Positions 1-12,100 of a stretch of DNA of 64,000 nucleotides are shown in pieces. Both the position numbers and the translations under genes were made by a program. Below the pieces are notes generated by a model. It was not told the origin of the DNA. It ran no database searches and was given only the letters and a program-made list of their open reading frames with translations. Every line of letters begins with the position of its first letter. Position 1 is the first letter of the stretch. This DNA comes from Bombyx mori (taxonomy: Eukaryota > Arthropoda > Insecta > Lepidoptera > Bombycidae), in assembly GCF_030269925.1 (NCBI RefSeq), contig NC_085124.1, forward strand, positions 11,718,001 to 11,782,000. Direction: 5' to 3'.

Positions 1-808
1 TGGGCGACGGTAACCATTCACCACGAAGAGTTGCTACCATCACCACGATGAAGAGTCCCTAATCGTTTTCTATTTTTAGATCATTAGTGTTTCACAGTGG
101 AAATATGAAACCCAATAAGATGTGAACTTGAGTTAATCAAACTTAATAGCCTAGTTAAAGCCATACGCTATGAGGAAATGACGATGCTCTGCGATGTATA
201 AATTCAGTACATTCATTTGTCAATTAGTTCCGCGTGTAACTTCCGGTTGTCATCCGCATAATGTAGTTTGCATACTCACGAATACTCGCGGGTATTGCAA
301 CTAACGTTATGTTACTACCTACTATTGCGAGCGTGTTATTGCAAGCTCTTTGTTGCACTGGATTGTGAAAAGATGTGTATGTAATCTTGTGTTTTCGTCA
401 TGTCAGCGCGAGATCAGATCCAGTGTTATAAGACACAGAAAAAGCCGGTGATTTTATTCTAAGTCAGCTCGACGTCAAATGGTGGCCATATGTGTGGACA
501 AAGACATTAATTATATTCTATTTCCAGTACAATAAAATTATAGCTGGAAGCTAGACAAACATGATCTAACAGCAAACCCAAATAAAAATTAAAATAATAT
601 TTTTATATCCTTATCTTGATTAGGATATTAAGCCAAATTAATAAACTTATTGTCCTTGAAACGTGTATAAAATTTGAAGTTAATCGGACTTCTGGAAGTT
701 GTTTAAAATTACATTTAATTACATTGCATAGATTAATAGATACGAATCAAACTAATAAAAGCGTATTCAAAAGAGAAAATTTGTGGTTTTTTTTTGTTCG
801 TAAATGAT
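1..808. other. AT-rich non-coding DNA
   Basis: No coding exon, RNA gene or recognisable repeat is seen. Short open frames such as 616-807 have no codon structure resembling a protein. Confidence 0.5.
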
Positions 809-1115
809 TTTTTTTTTATGATTGAAGGATTACTGTTGGCCCGGAGGCCTTTCCAGTTTCACCAGGACAGGTGGGCGAGCAAAGGCTCAGCCAGAAGGGG
901 TGGGATTTGCTAACAGCTACTCGAGCGCCTCCGAAGGAGACCTAACAACTCAAGAGCCGCTGCTTCGCAAGTGAATCTACTACCGGATCGGAATCGCGAC
1001 TTGCTGAGAAGATCCGGCGCGAAACTCAGCGAGCTGATTCATGGGTTAGGTTGCACGGCGAACTCTTTGTCGAGTTCAACGAGTACGGTTACCGGGGTCC
1101 CTAAGCCTCGTAAAT
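809..1115 (-). repeat. Bm1-like SINE, long variant
   Basis: It reads on the minus strand, with its A-tail seen as a T-run at the left. It shares the block gatccggcg(c/a)gaaactcag and the 'ttccagtttcaccagg' segment with the copy at 62003-62260. The family is abundant in Bombyx; the name is from memory. Confidence 0.6.
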
Positions 1116-1725
1116 TTTAATGTGCGCGTTGTTTCATCGTTTTTCGTTTGACTAAATATTTTTACAGTAGCAATCGTTATATACACGTTCTGAAGGCTTC
1201 TTTGGCGTCGTATCAACGTACGATATTTGGCTCGCGGGATGTTTCAACGGATGCTGAGTATATTTTCGTATTTGGCGGTTTGAGCGCTTTGAATTAAACT
1301 ACAATCGTTTTGAAGGTTAATCGTAAAAGCGATGTGTTTATTATAAACAACGATGCACAAGCGCTGTGACCTTGTTAACTCTCGCTTTCGGAGTTATCCA
1401 GCGAATGTAACTGAATTACGTATTGAAACCGAGCGCGTAAAACAAATTTATCTCTTCTGATGTCATTTGTTTTTCCTCACACAAAACAATTATTGTTTTT
1501 TTTTGTTTTGTTTCTAGATTATATTTCGTATCCGATGTTTTACGTAATTATGGATTGTATTTGCAGGTTTATAGGGCGTATCGTGAACCAGAACGGATTA
1601 GGACCGCTATCCTGCCCATTTTAAGCAGTCGTTCTTGCCGGCTTAAAGGGCGGGGTAACTATGGCAATACAAACGAGACTCAAATCCCCTGTCTCGAGAA
1701 TATCTGTGGGCGTTACTTTACATTT
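1116..1725. other. Non-coding DNA
   Basis: AT-rich with no supported gene. A C/T-rich tract near 1440-1520 looks like an acceptor-type pyrimidine run, but no coding exon follows it. Confidence 0.4.
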
Positions 1726-1898
1726 GTGTGCTTAATGCGAGTTTTTTAACGTTCTCGATAGCGTAAAAGTTAACTCAAATTTGTCTGCAGTTGGAACAGC
1801 GCCCCTAGCGGCAGATGTAGGCAAACGTTACAACTCCACACAAATTTGAGTTAACTTTTACGCTATCGAGAACGTTAAAAAACTCGCACTAAGCACAC
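1726..1898. mobile_element. Hairpin (palindromic) MITE, copy 1
   Basis: Arms 1726-1784 and 1840-1898 are 59-bp inverted repeats with one mismatch (gtgtgctta[a/g]tgcgag...). They enclose a 55-bp loop that contains gcgcccctagcggca. It is short, non-coding and lacks a transposase. A second, interrupted copy is at 22721-23135. Confidence 0.8.
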
Positions 1899-3422
1899 TG
1901 GTGAATCACGAGCTTGTAAATTATATTTGTATATTTTTTAATAAATACCAACAAATAAAATTTTAAGTAGACGAATATTATTAATTAAAGCGTGCGTCCA
2001 TACATTGAAAAATGAATAAAGCGCGCTATTGCCGCTAATTACTGCGGTGCCCCTTAAACCTTTTTGTTATAAATACACGTGTGTATGTAATATAAATTTT
2101 CCGTGCGATTCAAGGTTCGCATTCATGTCATATTTAATTCCGTCGGTCGCTTTATAGGTACTGGCTACCAGCGCTTAATGGATATATCGTAAACGAAGCG
2201 TACTAGTTAATATCTACAATTAATCCACAGTAAAACCTTACCGACATAATTACTTTCTAGAAATATTAAAATTAATTAATTCCTACAACTCTTTGTGCAT
2301 TGTCCTTCCTCTACGCTCTCTATCTCTTGGTTCCATCTTTCTCAAAACTTCCTAGATCGGCCTTGTGGTTTTCCTTGTTAAGCCCAGTTGATCGCTCTCT
2401 TCCGAGGTCTCTTTTCCTCCAATCTCTCCAAGGGCCCTGTCCACCTGTTGTTATTGCCTATTATTCTGCTCTATTATATCTCCACATACTCCAAATATAT
2501 CAAAACAATTTGTGATTTCTACCTTACTCCTCAATGTCGGTCGTGCCATCAAGTGTGATCTCCTCCGCTCATCTACGCTAAACAAAAGAAGTTCAAAATT
2601 GCGGAAAGTATTATTTGATCTAGAATAATTGCTTTCTGAACCTTTAGGTCGAAAATTCAGTAGAAATTTGAACAAAAAAAAACATGGTATGAAAGCGACA
2701 ATGATTAATTAGACGCATCAGTTATCAGTTACTATTTAGCATAAATAAATAAGCATATCTCGAAGATTAAATTTCGATCGTAAACCAGTTTCAGTATCCT
2801 TTGTTCATTTGTTTTGATCAGATCAGACAGATCATTTTTAATTATAGACAATAAACGCGAAGAGTATAATTATATCTTAAACAAAATAAGCGAAATGGCT
2901 ATTTTTGTTAAAAGAGTCAAATTGATAAAGAGGCTTATTAAAACTACAACAGAACAATTAATAATCATATTTTAATGCTATTTTTGTAATCGAATCCCAA
3001 CGGTCGCTAAAACAGGTTACTTGCCTCGTAGAGTAAAATGTCACCCATATCATTAACTACATCTGTAAAATAACTATTTGTCATGTAATTAACACTGCTT
3101 TTAAGGTTTTTTAATCTTGCTTTTTCATAGTTTTAGACAAAGAGCTGCTTGCGTCAGTCTCTAATCTATAAACTGACTGCCGGTCGATTTGTGGATCGGT
3201 TGGTACGTAATATTACAAACCAACGAACAAGCGGTCGTATATTTATTAAAGCGAATATACCTGGCGTTGCTCGGGTCATGTCATTTAACATGCATAAGTA
3301 TTCGATTTGTCAATCCAGGTTGTATCATTGTACAAAGTTTCACAAGGTCCAGTAGTGTTGTCGTGAAAGTTTAACAAAGAACCATTGATTCTCACAAATA
3401 TTGTATTAATAGGATTATTACG
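1899..3422. other. Non-coding DNA
   Basis: AT-rich with no supported gene. 2300-2680 is slightly less AT-rich, but its open frames on both strands have no recognisable product. Confidence 0.4.
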
Positions 3423-3756
3423 TATTCCGTGGACAGCATTTCGGACCAACGTATCAATTTTGCAAGAACTCAAAATCTCCTCGCGGCTGTCATCTGAGTG
3501 TCTTCGCAGAGTCCTTGAATACTTCGGTCACATTGCACGTAAGGATGATAGCAATCTCGAGAGGCTCATCGTGATTGGTAAGGTTGATGGGAAAAGACCT
3601 CGGGGGCGCAGCCCAATACGTTGGTCCGACCAGATCCGTACCGCTCTTGATTTCACGTTTCATAACGCCCTCCACACCGCCAGAGACAAGAATAGATGGA
3701 GAAAGATCGTGCGTGCGAAGGTGATACAAAAAGTTGGTCACGACCTTCAGCAATGA
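3423..3756 (+). mobile_element. LINE 3' ORF fragment (endonuclease/reverse transcriptase C-terminus)
   Basis: The translation contains SSECLRRVLEYFGHIARKDD and GKRPRGRSPIRWSDQIR, the C-terminal signature of common Bombyx endonuclease-reverse transcriptases. Only the last ~110 codons remain, ending in a stop at 3754-3756, so it is a 5'-truncated dead copy. Confidence 0.7.
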
Positions 3757-3837
3757 GGAATACGACGCAAGGAGGAAGAGGATTATTACGTAAAACCACA
3801 AAATCATTTTGTATCATTGTCATAATTTGGGAATAAT

Positions 3838-3970
3838 GAAGATCTTCAAACGAGCGAATGAAATTGCTCAGTAGACCGATGGTCCGAATGTTTTAGTACG
3901 GAACTTGGGTACCTATATGCAAGCGTATCTTGAAAATGTCGTAAGCGAGATTCAGGCATCTGTCAATTAA
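3838..3970 (+). repeat. Dispersed repeat with 'cttgaaaatgtcgtaagcgag' core
   Basis: This stretch is similar to 15018-15215 (same orientation) and to 39655-39815 (inverted). It is probably part of an old LINE or DNA element; the class is not resolved. Confidence 0.5.
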
Positions 3971-3971
3971 C

Positions 3972-4386
3972 TTTTTTTTAAGTGATTTTATGACCTGGTA
4001 ACTAAGACCTTTAAGTCATGTCTTATTTTAATTTATATTCTTATTTTTATGAAAAATGATAATATGGAGTGAAATGAAATGAAAATGATTAATTTGAGAC
4101 GTTAATCAACTGGGATGAAATTAAATGAAATGAGATGATATGGAATGAAATATAATCTTAGTAAAATGGTGGTCATTTACTAAGATTTTTTCAGTGGACT
4201 TTTTGGAGGATCCCGAGAAGTTGCGTCCAGCGGCTTTGTTTCATTTTCCCACATTTGTGCACTTTCACAGATATTAAACAGTTAATAAACCACCGTTATT
4301 ACACATTTAAACCTGAAGAAACACTAAATAGACAAAATAAAACAAATCACACAACTTCACTCCTCGCGTTCCCGCCAAAAAGTCCT
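3972..4386 (+). repeat. 0.4 kb dispersed repeat, copy 1
   Basis: It runs from 'ttttatgacctggtaac' to 'gcgttcccgccaaaaagtcct', with internal atgaaatgaaat-type repeats and 'ggaggatcccgagaag'. Other copies are at 30270-30694, 38313-38722 and, inverted, 35658-36010. No coding capacity. Confidence 0.75.
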
Positions 4387-6168
4387 CTGTCAAATATCTT
4401 GTGTTTTTATGATCGCTACCCCCCGACACAATAATATAAATGTTTAGAATACATACACGTTGTGTGCGAATCATGGTATCGATGATTACACAATCGATGG
4501 TCATCAAAAGTTGGCCAACGCTCGATCACGGATTGCGGTAGTGCGCAATGATTTTACATTACGCGCTATTACTAATCTGAAACAGGTTTTTATGTCGTTT
4601 AATAATAGGCGTATTTGGAATCGGTGGTTAATTTTGTAATCTTCACTAGTGGCAGGGCGTATTGTAAGCCTGCACGGGTAGGTAGGTACAACCGTCCGGG
4701 CTATTTTTGCTGCGATACAGATAATCCATTTTGAAGGGTCAAAACAGTCGTTATACAGTTGAAAATTTTGGCACGTATCTCAATTTGTGATAACTATAGG
4801 CTGCATTAACAACACAACATCCAGATGGATGGTAAGTTCGATGACTTATTTGTGCAATAAAAATAAAACAAAATTTGATAGAAGTATTCTAATGGTAGTA
4901 TTCTAATGGTATTAACACTTTACCACCTCCTGCAGTCGTGCTCCTCTTGTCTAAGGGTCGTGGCCATCTCCATCCGTAACTTTGGTCCTCGCGACTTTAT
5001 GCCATCTCATTCTGTCATCAGCTACCCCGAGAGTATGAAAACCTTACGAAGCTTTACCAATTAGGCATTTATTTACCATCTAAAGTTATACCGGCAGCGC
5101 ACTTAGTCAGTTATGCAAATCCACTCAAAAACTCTTCTCTGAAGCAAATCTCACAATAGAATGGATGTTTTGCCTTCCTAAACATCAGTCAATTAGTAAG
5201 AAGTGCAATATCCTACTGTTAATTAAATAAAGGTGTATTAAATCGTGACCTTTTCTTAACTTATTGTTAGTTTACATGCGAACTATTTATTTGACAGGTT
5301 CGATTAACAATTTATAATAAACTAAGCAAGTACTTGTATACCATAAACAGAGTCGTAATTGGATACTATAATCAAAGCGGTAATTATTATTCACAATTGT
5401 CCAATTGAAAACAAATTGTTAATCGAATTTTGACCTTCCATTAAAAATTGACACGATGGCATTTTCAATTTCATTTAATACAACAGTATGTAATTAAGTT
5501 TAAGTACACTGTAATTTGACCTTGAATGGAATCACGAACGCAGACAACGCTACATTAAGCAACACCCCCTTCTAATTGTTCCTGGTGATCAATGTTATTC
5601 TTTTGGTGAAGTTGGTGGTTTTTGATTGAGCAAAATAAAATTGAGATAAGTCGTGCAATACTGAGCTGTAACATTTACCTTGCAATTAGTACAAATAAAC
5701 CCGAAACATTTTAAAACATGATGAAATTGTTCAGATTGCGACCAGGTTTGCACATCCACAAACGACCGCTAGCTAGTAAAAATAATTGAAAAATAAAAGA
5801 AAATCACCATGGTAGATTTCACCACTAAGATGAGGAAATGGTGCCCTTGTGAATACAGCAAGGTTTGTTGTGAAATGGAGAGAAAACATTATTGTTGATG
5901 ATGATGATTAAATGTATATAATTGAGTAAATCCATTGAAATAAACAGTTTTTTTTTTGTAAAGCCTTGATAGTAAATTGTAATGAGTTCCGCTAGGCCGA
6001 TCATATTAAGTACAAATGTCGTTTTGCCTTCATTATCTTAGTTTGGATTTAAATCGTCGATTGCGTACGCGCTCAACTGAAATGGAAACCATGAATGAAT
6101 AACTCTGCTACACAATACCTAACTGCGAATTTATCTATTTGTTTTGATTAGTGGTTTATTTGTTGCAG
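4387..6168. other. Region upstream of the first TBCEL coding exon
   Basis: AT-rich non-coding DNA that probably contains the TBCEL promoter, 5'UTR exon and first intron. The acceptor is at 6167-6168. Donor-like sites near 4830 (atg|gtaagt) and 5853 (aag|gtttgt) are possible ends of the upstream exon, but neither can be proved. Confidence 0.35.
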
Positions 6169-6176
6169 CTGCGGTC

Positions 6177-9100
6177 ATGCCGTCGCTTTTGGAAGCCCTT
6201 GAGCGCAAATACGGCGCTAAGGGCGAAGTAAATCCATCAATTGACGACATGCCAGTTGCCATATTTGTGCCTAAACGCTCCCCGAGGCTTAGCGTACCCA
6301 CACTGCTAGTACTCAACGATTGCGATATAGACTGTGCCGGAGATGCATGTATACTAGCAGATAAATGTGCGGACGTTGTTGAACTTGATCTAGCTAACAA
6401 TAAATTAACTGAATGGCAAGAGGTAAGTGGAATTAATATTTTATGTCAAACGAAGCAATTGGTCCCAGATCAAAAATAAACAATGTAGCAATAAACGCAT
6501 CGTTGCCAAACTTACTTTCTGCGATGCTCACTGTGCTTTCCTAGATATTACGTGAGCTAATAGTAGATGATACATATAGACGATTCTATTGTTTCAGGTG
6601 TTTGCAATATTAGAGCAGACTCCACGAGTTCGATTCCTTAATTTGAGTTTTAACAGGCTTTCGGCTCAGATTCAAGCAGCCCAGTCATTACGGCCCAGAT
6701 TGGATAGTTTGAGCTATCTGGTCCTTAACTCTACCTATGTTAGTTGGCCAAGTGTTCATTCGTTACTCAAGGCTCTCCCAGCTCTCGAAGAACTGCACTT
6801 GAGCCTCAATGAGTATTCGTATGTGAATTTAACTGGACAAGAAGTCGACGAAAAGGATCGTTGCAATGCATGTTCCCGTTTGAACGTTGCTGATGTCACT
6901 GAGCCAGTTCATGAACAGCTAAAGAAACTTCATTTCTCCGGGAATCCAGTCAGCAGCTGGTGGGAGATTTCCAAATTGGGCTATGCCTTCCCCAATCTGG
7001 AAACGCTCCTCGTTAATGAATGTCATTTAACAACCTTAGAGCCGGATCCTTGCGAGAAGTGTGGAGACGAAAACGGGAACAAAAAGAGTCACGATGCTTT
7101 CTCGTGAGTATGTTTGCGTTAAATATAATACGTAACCTTTAATTATTTCAGTAATGTTTTGCCATTGACCTACTAAACTTTTATTATCTGTTCATTACAT
7201 GTTGTAGTTGTACGATTATTTCATTGAAACTTCATTGTCATTTTAGACATTTACGCTTCCTTAATCTGAACAACACCGGTTTGGCAACATGGGATGAAGT
7301 GGATCGGTTGGCGCGGTTTCCTGCCCTGAAAAGTTTACGAGTTCAGGTAATATTCAACTATTATCATCTCTGTGTACTATATATATCCTCAGACTTTGAT
7401 TGCTGTTGTTAAGAAGCGTTGGCCTCGGCTGGCTTTATATACACATGGCCGGAAATTAGCAGACCTATTTGCGGTACGCTTCATGTAACACATCGAAATT
7501 ATCCAGACGCTTCAGGTTACGGGTTTTGCGAGTCCGGATTAAAATCGCCCGAGAAGCAGGTTTCGAATATTTTCGAGGTCAAAATAGATTAGCTCGTAAT
7601 TATAGTTCTGTCGAGTGTCGACCTAGTTCGTGCATGTATATGTGCACCACCGAGCGGTCCTGTGCCGTTGCAAAACGCTCTATTCGTGTATCCCTCGGGA
7701 GCTGTCGATGCGGGTGAAGGTCTCCCAGATATAGAGGCGTCCCGGTTGTCGGTTGTGCAACGCGAGCTAACACTCCGGTCTGAAGCACGCGTTATTTCGT
7801 CACGTCCTCGCAGTCTCGCGCCGCGGACTCTTTATAGGCACGTTGGCCTTGATACGATTTGCGTTACGATACATCTAACTAGTGTTTGATGTTCACTAAT
7901 CAGGGACGAGAATACACGCTTTAGTACATCATAGTGTTAATGATGAGTTCTTTTTAAATTGCATAAGTTGACCGGGCTAAATGCCCACACATTAAAAAAA
8001 AACATTTTTTTTATTACTTAGATTGGTGGACGAGTTCACAGCCCACTGGGTGTTAAGTGGTTACTGGAGCCCATAGATATCTACAACGTAAATGCTGCCA
8101 CCCACCTTGAGATATGAGTTCTAAAGTCTCAGTATAGTTACAACGGCTGCCCCACCCTTCTAACCGAAAAATGCATTACTGCATCACGGCAGAAATGGGT
8201 GGGGTGGTGGTACCCATGCGGACTCACAAGAGGTCCTACCACCAGTAGACACATACCTTGGGACAGGTCTAAGTCTCAGTTGTATAGTATAACCTCTATC
8301 TCACCCTTAAAACCGAAACGTAATGGAGTTTTACAGCAGAAATAGGCTTATAAGACGCCGTACCACCAGTGGTTTTCAGGTCATTGCTAAACTTGACCTG
8401 TATACTGAATAAAATCTATAATCAACTCAACGATTGCCTACGCCCAGTTTTTGCAATTTATTCTTGCTTATAGTGTAACGCAAAATGATTTTTTTAAATC
8501 GTAATCAATTTGCACGACAAAACAAGATTACGTAACTGCTCTCCGATAACAATAGTAGGAAGAAGACGAGTGTATTTTTTTTGTGTGGTCACAATCAAGT
8601 CAGGTTCAAGGTCGATTTAGCAACAAATACGCCTAAACGTTACAAGTAAATAAACTAATCTAAAACGTAATACGTGTTTTGCGGATGTAATAATACATAT
8701 GCCCTTTTGAAATAACATTCACGCCATTTTAATTATTAAAACCAAGGGTTTAAGATACAATTTAGCGTGATCTACAATTGTGTCACGCAAGGCGCAATGT
8801 GAAAGTTACGTTAAACAAAAGCAGTTTGTATTAATGTATAGTATAAATATACGTAATGCCGTATCCTAGATGATTCAGTTCATAACTTATATAACTCCTT
8901 AAATTCATACTACAAAAGTTTGCATTTTTTTTTTCCTACCTATGCTGATAGCCTTAAGAGGCTATTTCAGCTTCACCTCAACATGTAGGTGAGCTCACGG
9001 TGCTCAAACCGTAGTGGTGCTAACACTGGCCCTAGCAAGAGCAGTGCTTCGCAGAAACTAGCACCGAATTGGAAACGCGACCCACTGAGAAGATCCGGCG

Positions 9101-12100
9101 AGAAACTCAGTGGGCTAAGGTTTGCATTATGGTCTCCACTTTTTAGCAAGAATAACAATTTACAATAAAAATAAAACGTAAATAAAGGTTATGCTACTGA
9201 AAATATTATTTTATAACAAGACTTTAGTTTATTAGGAAACTGCTTGCCTTGATGTTCTTTGTTTGGTCCAAGCAAATTGATACATAAATAACAACGAATC
9301 AAAATATGAATCACGAAAAAAAAGAACTTAAAATATAAAAATGTCGTTGATAGGTCATTCACTTGAGGCTGTGCCGAGTGCTGACCTTGTCCGTGTCACC
9401 GTTCAGATGTTAATACGATGTCAATAAATCGAACGATACTGAAGAGCATTTCGAAGTCAATGATCCGATCAGTAAAGAATTTAAGTCGTTTCAAACAGTT
9501 CATCAGTACAATAGACACATTTTTTTAGAATGCATCTACTAATGGTAATAGGTCTTTCTGCCGTGAAAACGTCAGGTTTTGGACTTTGATCCACGCAGAA
9601 TCTGTTACATAGAACTCATCACATTTGGAACTGATATACCCCACATATCTACCGTAAATACCCCACATAGGCCATCCATTAGATTACTGTATGCTTTTCG
9701 ATTACGTCTAAAATTTACGAATATCCTGGCAAATAGCACCGATGAAGGAGGTCTAAGCAGTGTACATCTTGCCGCTGGTGTGACTGTGATTATTAAAACG
9801 TTATTTTATAAATACAATTTTCCCGTTTTGAAGGGTCGTGAATAACTTTCTGAATACACACAAATACACACACTTGTCCTCGTGTGATTAAGCATGAGCG
9901 GCAACATTTTACATTCAAAACTGTAGTCTACTATTACTAGGTATATTCCTAACCTTGGAATTTGGCAACGCTCCATTCTCAGCTCGAAGTTCAGGCAACA
10001 AACGCCGAATGCAACTTATAGAAAACGGCAATGAAATCTTGCAAACTGTTGCGATTTTCGAATGCGGAACGACCTTCTCCACAAACGTACTTAATTAACA
10101 TCGCGCTAGGGAATCTGGTTTATTAAGCTGCAAAGGTATATCTGAGATCTGAATTATGTTTTTTTTTATTTTTTTTATTGCTTAGATGTGTGGACGAGCT
10201 CAGAGCCCACCTGGTGTTAAGTGGTTACTGGAGCCCATAGACATCTACAGCGTAAATGCGCCACACACCTTGAGATATAAGTTCTAAGATCTCAGTATAG
10301 TTACAACGGCTACCCCACCCTTCGAACCGAAACGCATTACTGCTTCACGGCGGAAATAGGCGGGGTGGTGGTACCTACCCGTGCGGACTCCCAAGAGGTC
10401 CTACCACCAGTGATAAATACTATATATATAATACAGTATACAAGCAGTGTATAGTGTATATATTGCATCTTAGCATTAATGTAACATCTAAACATTGGTC
10501 AAGATGGGCAGGCAGCTCACAGCTCACTTGACCGCGTCCGACACCAAATTGATATGGCGCCCTATGTGTCTATACCGAGTGATGCGGATGGCGCCATTAA
10601 ATTGCGCCAGTGGTTAAAAAAACCTATGGAGATACGGACCTAACGCATGTATCATTTTTCTATCGCCTGGCGGTGACGCGTTTTGGCCTGTAAACAGCTG
10701 TTAAATAATTCAGACTACAATCTCAAGGTGGGCATATTGGCATTAACGCTGTAATTAGCGTTTAAGGTATTCTCTCTGCCTATTTATATTTAAATTGCAA
10801 CGTGCACCACCAAAACACTAGAACGCTACTGCTGGTCTCATCGAGATACAATATTGTGTTGTTGTAAATTTCAACTGGATTGTAAGGACGGATTGAGTAC
10901 ATTTCGAATGAGAATCCTATTGCTTCGTAGTAGAGGAAAAATGGTAAATAGCAAATTCGCAGCATCTGTAATGCTGTACCAGTATTAAGATTATGTCGAG
11001 AGTAAATCGTAATCTAAATATACAACATCATACATATACTTATTATACCATATTATTATTATGTCATTATCGTGTCATTATATTATTTCCAACGTTACGA
11101 AAACTTTACAATTTTCTTAACCAATAAATAAACGCGAAATTAAATCGTGAAAATAGTTTAAACTTTCTATGACTAGCGTATACCAAAGAAAATTTACCGT
11201 AATATAGTGCGGTATGTGTAAACGATGTGGCAGTATAGTATTATTATAAATGTAGGTGGTGCAGTGACCTTCGAAGGGTGGTCGACGAGAAATGAATGAG
11301 ATTAGCCGAAGGTCGGGTTCTAGAGTGTAAATTGGGAGAGGTTTATGTCCCGCAGTAGGCGACTGTGGGCTGATGATGATCGTGATAATGATAACCTCTT
11401 TTCTCTGAAACACATATCAACCTGTTTTGTTTGTAAGCATAGCTAAGTTAGGGAATGAAAAAAAAAGCAGAGCATCACTCAACTTGATAACTATTTAATT
11501 TCAACATTAACGATAAAGCATCTGATCATAACATAAGTTTTCTTTCAAATCCAAATTAAAAAAGGATCTAAGACGGTGCGATTGTATCTTTTTAAAGTGT
11601 ATCTTTAATAAAACTATTTTATTAATACCAACTGAATCTTTATTGGGACGTGAACTTTTTAAGCTTTGAAAGGTTCGTTAAATTACAAGTTTGTTCCGGG
11701 TCTTGGACCTACGGGCCAGTTCACATGTGAGTCATTATTTATCGGTTGAACGTTCGCGCGGTGCATTCGATTCGAACCCACGCCGCCAGTTCTTTGAATT
11801 ATTTTTGCATCTTGCGACGTGATAATTTATCAGTATTGACTTGTTTCGTTTGAATCTACAACTTGTGGTGTTTTAGTAATTAGTTGTTTTGCGCGTTTGC
11901 CCAGTTACTCGATGATCGTTCTGTGGTGACGTATTGTAATTAAAAACCTAGTCCATTCGCTTAACATTTATCACGGACATACCTTTTTTTATTACTTAGA
12001 TTTATGGACGAGCTCACAGGCCACCTGGTATTAAGTGGTTACTGGAGCCCATAGACATCTACGACGTAAATGCGCCACCCACCTTGAGATATAAGTTCTA

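Noticed and set aside
9579..9845. An 88-codon open frame in TBCEL intron 3
   Set aside because: No domain, no splice context and no codon pattern; the window has many such frames by chance.
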